DNA of 64,000 nt, taken from the NCBI GenBank assembly GCA_963834855.1, contig CAWIDH010000009.1:28227-92226 (forward strand). The letters are read 5' to 3'. The stretch is from DATJKD01 sp963834855 (GTDB taxonomy: Bacteria; Pseudomonadota; Gammaproteobacteria; Steroidobacterales; Steroidobacteraceae). The notes under the pieces were generated by a model, which searched no databases, was not told where the DNA came from, and was given only the letters and a program-made list of their open reading frames with translations. This document shows, piece by piece, positions 18,593 to 27,741 of the stretch (position 1 is its first letter; each line of letters starts with the position of its first letter). The translations under genes were made by a program, and so were the position numbers.

Positions 18593-19378
18593 TCAGCCCC
18601 AGCGGGCCGGCTCCACGCCGGGGACGAACGCCTGCTCCGGGCGCCCGCTGCGCGACCGGGCGCGCGCCGCGCGCACCGCGGGGCGCTCCGCGATGCGGGC
18701 CAGCCAGCCTGAGAGCTGCGGCGTCTTCGCGGCGTTCACGACCTCGGGCGCAAGATCGCGCAGCGGATCCACGAGCGCATAGGCGTCGATGTCGGCGATG
18801 GAATAGTCGGGCCCGGCGAGCCACGGTCCCTGCGCGAGCGCGGCCTCGAGACGTCCGACCGGCAACGACAGGCGCTGGCGCAGCGCGGCGAGAGTGGTCT
18901 CGTCCTGGCCGCCATCGATGACCGCGAGCCACGCCACGCGTCGCTCGACCGGCTCGATGCTCTCGATCCGCGCGCGCAACGCGGTCGAGTCCCGGCGCGC
19001 AAGCTCGGGCGCGAGGTAGCGGGCGCAGCCGAGCGCGCTCGTCGTCGCGCCCAGCGACAACCCGAGGAACTGGCCCCACGCGCGGGCGCGATAGCGGTGC
19101 CACGCAGTCTCCGGTATCAGCGCCGGGCCGGGAACGGCCTCGGCGATGTACTCGAGCATGAAGAAGGTGCTCGAGATCACCGTGCCGTCGGCGACGAGAA
19201 GCGGACCCTCGCGCTCGAGCGTGAGCCGCGATTCGACGCTGGACGGAAATCCGTCCGCCACCTGCTCGAAGCTGGTCGGATCGAACCAGCGGCTCTTGAA
19301 GGCCGCGCCCTTCTCCTCGAGCGCGATCAGCGGCTTGAGATAAAAGCCGTTCGGTTCCCAGTGGTAGAGCTCGAGCAT
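18593..19378 (-). CDS. Glutathione S-transferase, beta-etherase (LigE/LigF)-like
   Basis: A 261-residue two-domain glutathione transferase. The thioredoxin-like domain starts LELYHWEPNGFYLKPLIALEEKG, with a possible catalytic serine or asparagine in place of the tyrosine of classical enzymes, and holds the cis-Pro/glutathione region LLVADGTVISSTFFMLEYI. The helical domain contains GPWLAGPDYSIADIDAYALVDPLRDL. The end VPGVEPARWG is characteristic of a subgroup. It is 8 nt downstream of a second glutathione transferase that closely resembles LigF, and both face away from a LigD-like dehydrogenase. I infer a partner enzyme in glutathione-dependent ether cleavage (an enantio-complementary etherase or a glutathione lyase), but this copy lacks several residues shared by its neighbour and LigF, so its reaction is less certain. 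Confidence 0.82.
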   Translation of the reverse strand: MLELYHWEPNGFYLKPLIALEEKGAAFKSRWFDPTSFEQVADGFPSSVESRLTLEREGPLLVADGTVISSTFFMLEYIAEAVPGPALIPETAWHRYRARAWGQFLGLSLGATTSALGCARYLAPELARRDSTALRARIESIEPVERRVAWLAVIDGGQDETTLAALRQRLSLPVGRLEAALAQGPWLAGPDYSIADIDAYALVDPLRDLAPEVVNAAKTPQLSGWLARIAERPAVRAARARSRSGRPEQAFVPGVEPARWG

Positions 19379-19386
19379 GGGGCGCC

Positions 19387-20157
19387 TCACTGGCCCGCCG
19401 GGGCACGGCGCTCGAGCATCGACGCCCGCGCTGCGAGCGCGGTCCGGCCCTTGGCCCAGGTCTGCCGCGTGGCCGGGCGCTCGAAGATCCGCCGCAGCCA
19501 TTCCATGATGTGCGGCGTCTTCTCGTCGTTGCAGACCGCGGGCTGGGAGAGCGGCAATGCGTAGCCGAGGTTGAAGCCGTTGATGTCTCCGAGCGAATAC
19601 GTGGAGCCCGCGATCCACTCGTGCGTGGTGAGATGGCTCTCGAGGATCCCGGTCGCCCAGATGACGCGGCGGCGTGATTCCTCGAGCTCGTCGGCGCTGA
19701 ACTCGTTGAAGACCGCCTTGCGCCAGGCGATGCGCCGTGCCTCGAGCGGGATGCGGTCGATCGCCGCTCGCAGTTCCTCCGGGTCGCGCTGCCGGGCCGA
19801 GGGCCCCACGAAGACGCTCCAGCCGATCATGGAGAGGGACGGTCCGAAGTAGGCGTCGAAGAACCGCATCCACCAGCGCATGCGCCAGCGCTCGGCGGGC
19901 GAGCGGGGCTTGAGAGGCGGGCCGTCGAAGGCCTCGTCGACGTATTCCATCATCGGCGTGGACTCGGTCAGGACGAGGTCACCGTGCACCATCGCCGGGA
20001 TGGTGCCGTCGGGGTTGATCGCCAGGTACGCGGGCTGATGCTGGTCGAACTTGAGCAGGTCGAGGTAATGGCTCTCGTAGGGCACGCCCTTCTCGGCAAG
20101 CGCGAGCATCGGCTTGCCCGAGTTCGCATTCGGTTCCCAGTGGTACAGCCGGAGCAT
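19387..20157 (-). CDS. Glutathione S-transferase, LigF-like beta-aryl etherase
   Basis: A 256-residue glutathione transferase resembling LigF of Sphingobium SYK-6, as I recall that sequence. Shared blocks: ANSGKPMLALAEKGVPY (LigF has ANSLKPLLALYEKG), INPDGTIPAM, LTESTPMMEYVDEAFDGPPL, the helix SMIGWSVFVGPSARQRDPEE (LigF: STIGWERGIGPMAR), IPLEARRIAWRKA, and the end EKTPHIMEWLRRIFERPATRQ. LigF attacks the beta-carbon of an alpha-keto beta-aryl ether with glutathione, releasing a phenol such as guaiacol. The neighbouring divergent gene is a LigD-type Calpha-dehydrogenase that makes exactly this kind of substrate, which strengthens the call. The ATG is at 20155-20157. Substrate and stereochemistry cannot be read from sequence. 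Confidence 0.85.
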   Translation of the reverse strand: MLRLYHWEPNANSGKPMLALAEKGVPYESHYLDLLKFDQHQPAYLAINPDGTIPAMVHGDLVLTESTPMMEYVDEAFDGPPLKPRSPAERWRMRWWMRFFDAYFGPSLSMIGWSVFVGPSARQRDPEELRAAIDRIPLEARRIAWRKAVFNEFSADELEESRRRVIWATGILESHLTTHEWIAGSTYSLGDINGFNLGYALPLSQPAVCNDEKTPHIMEWLRRIFERPATRQTWAKGRTALAARASMLERRAPAGQ

Positions 20158-20343
20158 GTCGCCCTCCGCGCGTGACGCCATCGTAAGACTACTGCCGCCG
20201 TGTCCCCGCGGACTCGACCGAGCGGGAAATCGCGTGGCGCCGCGTTGCCGCCGTGGGCGAGAATTGCTTCGCCGCGAGTCGAGTCCCATCCGCGCCGATC
20301 CGGCCATATGAGCGTCGCGGCGCGTGCGCCTGGAGCTGCCACC

Positions 20344-21282
20344 ATGAAGGACGTCGAGGGCAAGGTCGCATTCATCACCGGGGGTGGCAGCGGCATGGGC
20401 CTCGGTATGGCGCGCGCGTTCATGGCGGCCGGTATGAAGGTAGTGATCGCCGACCTTCGCCAGGACCACCTCGACCATGCCATGGCTCTGCTCACGCGGG
20501 GCGGCGCCGCCGTTTACGGGCTGCGGCTCGACGTGGCGGACCGCGCGGCGATGGCTGCCGCTGCCGAGGAGACCGTGCGTGTGTTCGGCAAGGTGCACGT
20601 GCTGGTCAACAACGCGGCCGTCGGTCTTATCGGCCCGATGATCGACGCCCGCTACGACGACTGGGACTGGGCGCTCGGCGTCAATGTCGGCGGCGTCGTC
20701 AACGGCATTATCGAGTTCCTGCCGAAAATCCGCGCGCACGGCGAGCCGGGGCACATCGTGTGCACCTCGTCCATGGCGGGCCTCTTCGCTCACGGCGGCG
20801 GCGGAGCGGGCATCTACAACACGACGAAGTATGCCGTCGTCGGCCTGATGGAATCGCTGCGCGAGGAGCTCGCGCCGCTCAATATCGGCGCCTCGGTGTT
20901 CTGCCCGGGACTCGTCAACACCAACATCCACGAGTTCGAGCGTCTGCGGCCGGCACGCTACTCGAACACCGGCTACGTCATCCATGCCGAGGCGGCCGCC
21001 GCCCGCGAGGAGTTCATGAAGACGCAGATCCTGCCGGCGGGGATGGATCCGCTGGAAGTCGGAGAGCGCGTGCTGCGCGGGATCCGCAACAACGATCTCT
21101 ACATCCTCACTCACCCGGAGTACGAGCAGGGCGTGCGCGATCGATTCGAGGCGATCCTCGCGTCCTTCCCGCATGGAGAGCCCCCACCGCCGCCGGCGCG
21201 CGTCGCCGCCGAGGCGCGGGTCCTGCGATCGCCGGTGTTCATCCAGGAGCGCGACGCGGCGGTGGCGGACGCACTGAGATAG
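20344..21282 (+). CDS. SDR family oxidoreductase, LigD/LigL-like Calpha-dehydrogenase
   Basis: A 312-residue short-chain dehydrogenase. NAD(P)-binding TGGGSGMGLG near residue 12, NNAAVG, serine in CTSSMAG and the YNTTK catalytic pair are present. It matches the Calpha-dehydrogenases LigD/L/N/O of lignin dimer catabolism well beyond the generic fold: KDVEGKVAFITGG start, YDDWDWALGVNVGGVVNGII, GEPGHIVCTSSMAG, FERLRPARYSNTGYV, NNDLYILTHPEYEQGV and a long C-terminal tail (LigD shares each block in similar form). These enzymes oxidise the benzylic alcohol of guaiacylglycerol-beta-aryl ethers to the ketone. ATG 20344 is chosen for its GGAG and homology; ATG 20308 is an in-frame alternative. The 17-nt gap to the next gene suggests an operon. 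Confidence 0.88.
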   Translation: MKDVEGKVAFITGGGSGMGLGMARAFMAAGMKVVIADLRQDHLDHAMALLTRGGAAVYGLRLDVADRAAMAAAAEETVRVFGKVHVLVNNAAVGLIGPMIDARYDDWDWALGVNVGGVVNGIIEFLPKIRAHGEPGHIVCTSSMAGLFAHGGGGAGIYNTTKYAVVGLMESLREELAPLNIGASVFCPGLVNTNIHEFERLRPARYSNTGYVIHAEAAAAREEFMKTQILPAGMDPLEVGERVLRGIRNNDLYILTHPEYEQGVRDRFEAILASFPHGEPPPPPARVAAEARVLRSPVFIQERDAAVADALR

Positions 21283-21299
21283 GCCGCCCGGAACCGTCC

Positions 21300-23018
21300 G
21301 TGTACACGACGAGTGCAGCCGTGCTCGAGGCCCTGTCGGAGGCGGGCGTCGATTGTCTCTTCGCGAACTTCGGCAGCGACCACACCGCGATCATCGAAGC
21401 CATCGCCGCGGCGCGGGAGCAGCGCCGGCCGATACCGCGTGTCGTCACCGTACCGGCGGAGATGGTGGCGATGTCGGCGGCGCATGGGCACGCGCAGTTG
21501 AGCGGCCGCGCCCAGGCGGTCCTCGTGCACGTCGAGTGCGGCACGCAGTCGCTCGCGGGCGCCGTCCACAACGCGGCGAAGGGCAGGGTGCCCGTGCTGG
21601 TGCTCGCGGGCACCTCGCCCGCGACGCAGGAAGGCGAGCTCAAGGGCAGCCGCAACGAGTTCATCCAGTGGATCCAGGACGTCGCCGACCAGCGCGGCCT
21701 CGTGCGCGGCTACGTCAACTACGATCACGAGATCCGGTTCGGTGCGAACGCGAAGCAGATCGTGCACCGGGCGCTGCAGATCGCCCACAGCGATCCGCGC
21801 GGGCCCGTGTACCTGACGGCGAGCCGTGAGGTCCTCGAGGCCGAGACGTCGCGCGTCGAGATCCGGCCGGAGCACTGGCGCGCTCTGGCGCCCGCGGCGC
21901 TGCCGGCCGAGGCCGCGGCCGGGATTGCGCAGGCGCTGCTCGCCGCGCGCCGTCCGCTGGTCGTGACGTCGTTCGTCGGGCGCAATCCGGCCGCCGTCGC
22001 GGCGCTCGAGAAGCTTTGCGGTGAGCTGGCCGTCGGCGTGCTGGAGTCGGTGCCGAACTACGTGAACTACCCGGCGACAGGGCCGCTGTACCTCGGGTGC
22101 CAGTGGAACGAGCCGCGGCAGAACGCGGATCTCGCCGAGGCCGACTTCATCGTCGTCCTCGACAGCGACGTGCCGTGGATACCCTCCGTGAGCCGGCCGC
22201 GCCCGGAGGCGCGCATCGTGCACATCGACCCGGACCCGCTCAAGACGCGCATGCCGCTCTGGTACATCCCGGCCGAGGCGTCGTACCGCGCCGACGCGGC
22301 CACCTCGCTGCTGCAGGTGCTCGAGGCGGCGCGCGGATTGCGGCGTGCCGACGCCGAGGCTGGCATCGCCGAGCGCCGCGCCCACTACGCCGGGCGGCAC
22401 GAGGCGCTGCAGCGCGCCCTCGCGGACGACGAACGCCCGCCCGCAGACTGCATCACGCCCGAGCACCTGACGGCGGCGGTGCGCGAGGCGGTCGGTGAGG
22501 AGGCGGTCGTGTTGAGCGAGGCGGTCACGAACTTCCACGTCGTGACCCGGCACATGCGGCGCAGGCGCCCCGGCACGCTGTTCACGAGCGGCGGCGGATC
22601 GCTCGGCTGGAGCGGCGGCGCGGCCATCGGGGCGAAGCTCGCGCGGCCCGAGGCCTTGATCGTCGCGCTGAGCGGCGACGGCTCGTACCTCTTCTCGCAG
22701 CCCGCCAGCGTGCACTGGATGGCTCGCCGCTACTCGACACCGTTTCTGCAGGTCATCTACAACAACGGCGGCTGGCGCGCGCCGCGCGCCGGGACACTCG
22801 CCCTGCACCCCGACGGGGCCGCGAGCCGCGCAGTCGGTCTGGACACGGAGTTCGCGCCCGAGCCCGACTACGCCGGCATCGCCGCAGCAGCAGGCGGCGC
22901 GTACGCGAAAACGATCTCGCGCCCCGAGGAGGTCTTGCCGGCCCTGCAGGGCGCGCTCGAAGCGGTGCGCGTCGAAGGCCGCTGTGCCGTCATCGACGCG
23001 CGGATCGTGCAGCGGTAG
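21300..23018 (+). CDS. Thiamine diphosphate-dependent enzyme (acetolactate synthase-like)
   Basis: A 572-residue ThDP enzyme with three domains: an N-terminal pyrimidine domain with the activating glutamate in VVTVPAEMVAMSAAHGHAQ, a central DHS-like domain (VVTSFVGRNPAAVAALEKL), and a C-terminal pyrophosphate domain with the GDG...NN metal motif (LSGDGSYLFSQ to QVIYNNGGW). It belongs to the broad acetohydroxyacid synthase, benzoylformate decarboxylase and oxalyl-CoA decarboxylase group, but the N-terminus and GWSGGAAIGAKLARP do not settle which. It starts at GTG 21300 and is cotranscribed with the LigD-like gene, so a carboligation or decarboxylation of a phenylpropanoid-derived keto acid is a fair hypothesis, not a demonstrated one. 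Length is normal. Confidence 0.85.
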   Translation: MYTTSAAVLEALSEAGVDCLFANFGSDHTAIIEAIAAAREQRRPIPRVVTVPAEMVAMSAAHGHAQLSGRAQAVLVHVECGTQSLAGAVHNAAKGRVPVLVLAGTSPATQEGELKGSRNEFIQWIQDVADQRGLVRGYVNYDHEIRFGANAKQIVHRALQIAHSDPRGPVYLTASREVLEAETSRVEIRPEHWRALAPAALPAEAAAGIAQALLAARRPLVVTSFVGRNPAAVAALEKLCGELAVGVLESVPNYVNYPATGPLYLGCQWNEPRQNADLAEADFIVVLDSDVPWIPSVSRPRPEARIVHIDPDPLKTRMPLWYIPAEASYRADAATSLLQVLEAARGLRRADAEAGIAERRAHYAGRHEALQRALADDERPPADCITPEHLTAAVREAVGEEAVVLSEAVTNFHVVTRHMRRRRPGTLFTSGGGSLGWSGGAAIGAKLARPEALIVALSGDGSYLFSQPASVHWMARRYSTPFLQVIYNNGGWRAPRAGTLALHPDGAASRAVGLDTEFAPEPDYAGIAAAAGGAYAKTISRPEEVLPALQGALEAVRVEGRCAVIDARIVQR

Positions 23019-23154
23019 CCCGGGTTCGGCGGCTGGCAGGAAGAAACCGACCATCGCCCGAACCCTCGCACAGGGAAGTGCGAGCTGGGGCGCAGCGAAG
23101 CAGGGATAGCGAAGCGTTGCGGGCGGCAGGCTCGGAGGTTGGGTGTACGGGCCG

Positions 23155-24006
23155 CTAGCTGGCCAAGCGAAGTTGGCGCTGCAACTCTTCCTCTCGTGCA
23201 TCCTCGATGACCAGCATCACGCTGGCAGGATCGATGACGGTCTCGTCGCGCACGAAGATGCCTGAGAGCTCGGTATCCGGTCGCAGTTCGCCCTGCTCGA
23301 ACAACGACCACATTTCCCGGGCGAATTCCGTGGCGAGGAGCTCCGGCGCAAAGCGGCCGAGCGTGGTCCGCAGGTTGTTCACGTCTCGTTCCAGCATCGT
23401 GAGCGCTGCGTTGTTGCCCGCCGCGTTGACGGCCTGCGGAAGATCGATGATCACCGGGCCGTCGGCGGTGACGAGCACGTTGAACTCCGACAGGTCGCCA
23501 TGAATGAGCCCGATACACAACATACGCACAACCTGCCGTATCAGGGTGTGGTGGTACTGGCGCGCGGTCTCGGCCGAGAGCTCGACCTCCCCGAGTCGCG
23601 GAGCAGGATTTCCCGTGGCATCGGTTACCAGTTCCATGATCAGGACGCCGTCGAAGTACCCGTGCGGCTGCGGTACTCGCACGCCCGCGGCTACGAGTTG
23701 ATACAGCGCGTCCACCTCGGCATTTTTCCAGGCGGCTTCCTGTTCCTTGCGACCAAAGCGAGTGCTCTTGCTGATGGCACGGGCCTGCCGGCTGCCGCGG
23801 ACCTTGCGTCCTTCCTGGTACTGGGCGCGCTTCTGAAAGCTACGCTGCGCCATGTTCCGATAGACCTTCGCGCACCGCATTTGTGCACCCGAGCGCACCA
23901 CGTAGACAGTCGCTTCCTTGCCGCTCTTAAGGGAACGGACGACTTCGTCGATCACACCATCGTCGATCAGGGGTTGCAGGCCTGGAGGGGTCTTCATGGT
24001 TTCCAT
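23155..24006 (-). CDS. RIO-type serine/threonine protein kinase (PA4780 family)
   Basis: A 283-residue bacterial RIO kinase. Glycine-poor nucleotide loop SLKSGKEATVYVV (26-38), ATP-anchoring lysine 47 in CAKVYR, catalytic loop LIHGDLSEFNVLV (167-179) with Asp171 and Asn176, and metal Asp188 in VIIDLPQAV are all present, so it should be active. The insert QEGRKVRGSRQARAISKSTRFGR-like segment (basic, 65-87) is typical of the family. Cellular targets of bacterial RIO kinases are poorly known. ATG 24006 is preferred; a frame extension to 24087 has no homology. It stands alone between a plus-strand ThDP gene and the UDG-like gene and looks like a core-genome gene. Its presence supports a gammaproteobacterial host. 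Confidence 0.9.
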   Translation of the reverse strand: METMKTPPGLQPLIDDGVIDEVVRSLKSGKEATVYVVRSGAQMRCAKVYRNMAQRSFQKRAQYQEGRKVRGSRQARAISKSTRFGRKEQEAAWKNAEVDALYQLVAAGVRVPQPHGYFDGVLIMELVTDATGNPAPRLGEVELSAETARQYHHTLIRQVVRMLCIGLIHGDLSEFNVLVTADGPVIIDLPQAVNAAGNNAALTMLERDVNNLRTTLGRFAPELLATEFAREMWSLFEQGELRPDTELSGIFVRDETVIDPASVMLVIEDAREEELQRQLRLAS

Positions 24007-24227
24007 TGCGCCAGCTCGAGGCCGCGCAGCTCGATGGATGGAGGGGGTGTGCCGCCGCAGGGGCAGGCAAGAAGCCGGGGCGTCCACGGCTTCAAAGGGC
24101 GTGCATCATACCGAACTGAACGCCTCGCGTGTGTACCGATCGTGATCGACGACTTGACGGTGAGCCGGGATTCCCGAGGGTTTGGCAGGGAGGTTGAAAT
24201 GCCGATGAGCCCTGATTGGGCTTCCGA

Positions 24228-24911
24228 ATGAGTGACGCCGCTTTTCGGTCGACGCTGGCGAGCGAGGCGCGCAGATTGGTGGCGATCTCGCGCGCCGACA
24301 TCTTCGGCGCGGCGGAACCGCAGTCTCGCCCGCGGAACCTGCTGGCGGACGCGGCCCTCCTGTTTCCAGGATACGTTGGACCGCAGTATCAGTGCGGGGA
24401 GCCAGTCCTATTGGCCATCAATCCTGGTGGTGGGAAAGACACATACAAGGTTCGGACTCCAGCGGATGACAACTTCTACACGATGATGGAGGCGTTCCAC
24501 TGGAGCACGGGTGACGCTCTTCTCAAGCGCTATGAAGCGATGAACTCAGCCTGGGTCGCCAACATGCGGACCTGGAATCTGCGCAGAATTATCGACCCGG
24601 TGCTGGACGCGCTGGACTGCACCATGACTCGCGTGGCCTTTCTGAATGCTGTGCCGTACCGGACGCGCGAGGATCGTATGCCCAGTGCCTACGCGCGCAG
24701 ACAGGCATGGACACTGGTGACTGCGCCGTTGCTGGAGCTCCTGGAGCCCGGAGTGATCGTTGCTCTTGGTCAGAAGGCGGGCGCCGTCCTTGAGCAGCAC
24801 TATGTGGAGGCCACGCCGACGTTCACCGTTCAGAGATCAAATGGGGACCAATATCTGACGCCGCAAGCCACCGATATGCTCGCCAAGATACGCAGCATGC
24901 GGTCGGCCTGA
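24228..24911 (+). CDS. Putative uracil-DNA glycosylase superfamily protein
   Basis: A 227-residue protein I can only place tentatively. Motif-like segments: VLLAINPGGGKDTYK near residues 64-78, where UDGs have GxxPG..., VAFLNAVPYRTRED near 143-156, and GVIVALGQKAGAVLEQHY near 180-197, which resembles the strand-helix of the UDG fold. The C-terminal HPS/HPSN-type intercalation motif is not obvious; the corresponding region reads FTVQRSNGDQYLTPQ. The glycosylase base-activating residue cannot be assigned. Divergent from the RIO kinase with a 221-bp gap. ATG 24228 is the likely start. Codon use is a little less GC-biased than the neighbours, consistent with a transferred or weakly expressed gene. 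An uncharacterised DNA repair-like protein is the most I would claim. Confidence 0.5.
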   Translation: MSDAAFRSTLASEARRLVAISRADIFGAAEPQSRPRNLLADAALLFPGYVGPQYQCGEPVLLAINPGGGKDTYKVRTPADDNFYTMMEAFHWSTGDALLKRYEAMNSAWVANMRTWNLRRIIDPVLDALDCTMTRVAFLNAVPYRTREDRMPSAYARRQAWTLVTAPLLELLEPGVIVALGQKAGAVLEQHYVEATPTFTVQRSNGDQYLTPQATDMLAKIRSMRSA

Positions 24912-24983
24912 AGTCCGTCGTGCTGTGGTGGAGGTTCTGCCAAGAAAATTTGGCTTACTGGATCCGCCAGGCGCCATGCAGCG

Positions 24984-26073
24984 CTACCGGCGGGCCGCGA
25001 GCCCGAACACCCGCTCGGCGATCCCTTGGAAGTACTCCTTCTTCTCCGCCGCGCTGATCGGCAGGTTGTCACTGGCCAGGACTTCGTCGCGCACGAACTG
25101 GTACGGGTAGTCCATCGCGTACATCACGCGATCGGCGCCGAGCACCGAGCGGCAGAACATGATCGCCGGCTCCCAGGCGACGCCACTGTTCGTGACGTAG
25201 ACGTTCTCGCGCAGGTAGTCGCTCGGCGCGCGTCGCAGCGGCTTCATGAACGGATAACGCCCGGACGCGATCGTCGCGCGATGCATGTAGTCGATCCGGA
25301 AGAGCCAGAACGGCAGCGCCTCGCCGCAATGGCCGACGACGATCCGAAGTCCAGGGAAGCGGTCGAACACGCCAGCCACGATGATCCGAAGCAGGTGCAG
25401 TCCGGTCTCGACGCCGAAACCGTAGATGGCGCCGTCGAGCCCGGCCTCGACGAAGGGCGCGATCATCGCCTTCGATGGGGTGTTCGGGTGCAGGTAGGCG
25501 GGTACTCCGAGCGCCTCGCAGGCCTCGAAGATCGGCCAGAACTTCGGGTCGATCGAGATACTCGCCCTGCGTGTGCGAGTTGAGGATCACTCCCTTGAGC
25601 CCCAGCCGCCGCACGCCGCGCTCGATCTCCTTCGCGGCGGCCGCGGCGTCCTGCGGCGCGGCGGCGGCGAGCCCGCTAAAGCGGTCGGGGTGGCGGGCGA
25701 TGGCGGCCGCGAGCTCGTCGTTGGCGTCGCGCGCGACCGCGCCGGCCGTGGCCGCGTCGAACACCTGCACACCCGGCGAGGTCAGCGACAGGATCTGCAC
25801 GTCGATGCCGGTTTCGTCCATGTCCCGGAGCCGCCGCTCGCCCAGGTCCTGGATACGTTCGATGATGCCGGTGGCGCGCGGGCTCTGGCTTCCGAGATAG
25901 AAGCCCCACAGGCTCGCGAAGCCCGGGTCGTCCAGGGTCCGGCTGGCGAGCAGCTTGCGGTACAGGTCGAACAGGGCGCGGGTCGCGAAGGCTTCCTCGG
26001 TCGCAATCCGCAGGTAGCCCGGTGCGCCTGCGCGTGGGATCGCCGTGGTCGACGGGCTCTCGGGCTCGCTCAT
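24984..26073 (-). CDS. Amidohydrolase 2 family protein (resorcylate/5-carboxyvanillate decarboxylase-like), one +1 frameshift
   Basis: A PF04909 TIM-barrel protein of about 362 residues after correction. It begins with the EEAF variant of the metal motif (YLRIATEEAFATRALFDLY), as in gamma-resorcylate and 5-carboxyvanillate decarboxylases, where Glu replaces the usual HxH entry. It continues with DMDETGIDVQILSLTSPGVQ, RLGLKGVILNSHTQGEYLD, HPNTPS, the metal histidine region IVVGHCGEALPFWLFRID and the Asp in VMYAMDYPYQFV. This order is close to that decarboxylase group, so the likely reaction is reversible non-oxidative decarboxylation of a hydroxybenzoate. One extra base near 25555 breaks the frame between GEYLD and the FWPIFEACEALGVP segment. 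It is divergent from the aldehyde dehydrogenase at 26250. The shared gap of 176 nt probably holds both promoters. Confidence 0.87.
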
Positions 26074-26249
26074 CGGATCACCTCGGCCGTGCTTCGCGGA
26101 CCGAATGATCGCACGGCCGCGCCGCCCGGAATCTGCGCCTGGCGTCGACTTCCATTTCGCAATTGGTCGAATCTCCCGCGGGCGGCGGCGGTCGCTGTTT
26201 TCGGCGCCCGCCTGCCGGTAGGATGAGTTGCGCCAGAGAGGTCCCTACG

Positions 26250-27734
26250 ATGTCCGCTCCCGCATCTGCAGCGCGCCCGGCCGGTGCCACCAATCCGCCC
26301 CGCATCAGTCACGACGACCTGCGGCTGCTGATCGACGGCGAATGGCTGACCGCGCAGGGGCGTCGCACGGTGCCGGTGATCAACCCGGCGACCGAAGAGG
26401 TCCTGGGCGAGCTGCCGCTTGCGAGCGCGGGCGATCTCGACCGGGCCCTCGAGGCCGCGCGGCGCGCATGGCCCGTCTGGCGCTCGATGGCACCCGTGCA
26501 ACGCGGCCGGATCCTGCGCCGGGCCGCCGAGATCCTCCGCTCCCGGACCGAGGAGATCGCCCGGCTCGCCACCATGGAGCAGGGCAAGACGCTCACCGAG
26601 ACACGCATCGAAGTCGGCATGGGCGCGAACATCTTCGAGTGGTACGCGGAAGAGGGGCGCCGGGCCTATGGACGAGTCCTCCCACAGCAGTCACCCGGCG
26701 TCCGCATGACGGTCGTGCGCGAACCGGTGGGCCCGGTCGCCGCGTTCGCGCCCTGGAACTTTCCGCTCGGCAATCCCGCGCGCAAGCTCGGTGCGGCGCT
26801 CGGCGCCGGCTGCACCTGCATACTGAAGCCAGCGGAGGAGGCACCCGCGTCCGCGCTCGCGATCGCCGCGGCGCTGGTCGAGGCCGGCGTACCCGCCGGG
26901 GTCATCGCCGTCGTGTTCGGCGTGCCCGCCGAAGTGTCCGCGCACCTCATCGCCTCGCCGGTGATCCGAAAGATCTCGTTCACGGGCTCGGTACCGGTCG
27001 GCAAGCAGCTCATGAAACTGGCCGCGGAGGGCGCCAAGCGAACTACGATGGAGCTCGGCGGCCATGCGCCGGTGCTCGTGTTCGACGACGTCGACGTCGA
27101 CCAGGTCGTCGAGCTCTCGACCGCGGCGAAGTTCCGCAACGCCGGCCAGGTCTGCGTGTCGCCGACCCGGTTCTACGTTCACGAGGCGATCTACGAGCGC
27201 TTCGTCGCGGGCTTCGCGGCCCGGGCGAAGGCGCTGCGCGTCGACGACGGCCTCGTCGACGGCGCGCGCATGGGTCCGCTCACGCACGCGCGGCGGCTCG
27301 CCGCGGTACAGGCCTTCGTCGAGGATGCGCGCTCGCGCGGCGCCCGGGTCGCCGCCGGCGGGCAACGCATCGCGCGCCGCGGCTGGTTTCACGAGCCGAC
27401 GGTGCTTGCCGACGTCCCGGGCTCGGCACGGATGATGAACGAGGAGCCCTTCGGCCCCGTCGCGCTGGTGAATTCCTTCAGCGACTTCGACTCGGTGATC
27501 GCGGAGGCCAACCGCCTGCCCTACGGGCTCGCCGCGTTCGCATTCACGCGGGACTCCCGCCGCGTGAACCTTCTCGGCGAGCAGATCGAGGCCGGCATGA
27601 TCGGCATCAACAGCTTTGCGATCTCCGTGCCCGAGTCGCCGTTCGGCGGCGTCAAGGAGAGCGGGCACGGCTCGGAGGAGGGCATCGAGGGGCTCGAGGC
27701 CTGCCTCGTCACCAAGTTCATCACGGAATCGTGA
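26250..27734 (+). CDS. NAD(P)-dependent aldehyde dehydrogenase (succinate-semialdehyde dehydrogenase-like)
   Basis: An intact 494-residue aldehyde dehydrogenase. Catalytic Glu about 268 in MELGGHAPVLVF and Cys about 302 in NAGQVCVSPTRF are at textbook spacing; the substrate/cofactor motif PWNFPLGNPARKL, GSVPVGKQL and EEPFGPVALV are present. The MEQGKTLTE segment and overall pattern fit the GabD/SSADH branch, though many aromatic-aldehyde (vanillin-type) dehydrogenases look alike. ATG 26250 follows AGAGAGG. It overlaps nothing; 7 nt separate it from the convergent AraC gene. With the divergent decarboxylase-like gene and AraC regulator it forms a probable small aromatic catabolic unit. Reading frame and length are fully normal. 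Confidence 0.9.
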   Translation: MSAPASAARPAGATNPPRISHDDLRLLIDGEWLTAQGRRTVPVINPATEEVLGELPLASAGDLDRALEAARRAWPVWRSMAPVQRGRILRRAAEILRSRTEEIARLATMEQGKTLTETRIEVGMGANIFEWYAEEGRRAYGRVLPQQSPGVRMTVVREPVGPVAAFAPWNFPLGNPARKLGAALGAGCTCILKPAEEAPASALAIAAALVEAGVPAGVIAVVFGVPAEVSAHLIASPVIRKISFTGSVPVGKQLMKLAAEGAKRTTMELGGHAPVLVFDDVDVDQVVELSTAAKFRNAGQVCVSPTRFYVHEAIYERFVAGFAARAKALRVDDGLVDGARMGPLTHARRLAAVQAFVEDARSRGARVAAGGQRIARRGWFHEPTVLADVPGSARMMNEEPFGPVALVNSFSDFDSVIAEANRLPYGLAAFAFTRDSRRVNLLGEQIEAGMIGINSFAISVPESPFGGVKESGHGSEEGIEGLEACLVTKFITES

Positions 27735-27741
27735 CGGTTCC

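Noticed and set aside
21111..23201. 696-aa minus-strand frame over the ThDP enzyme
   Set aside because: Low-complexity mirror translation; plus strand has GDG...NN and other ThDP motifs.
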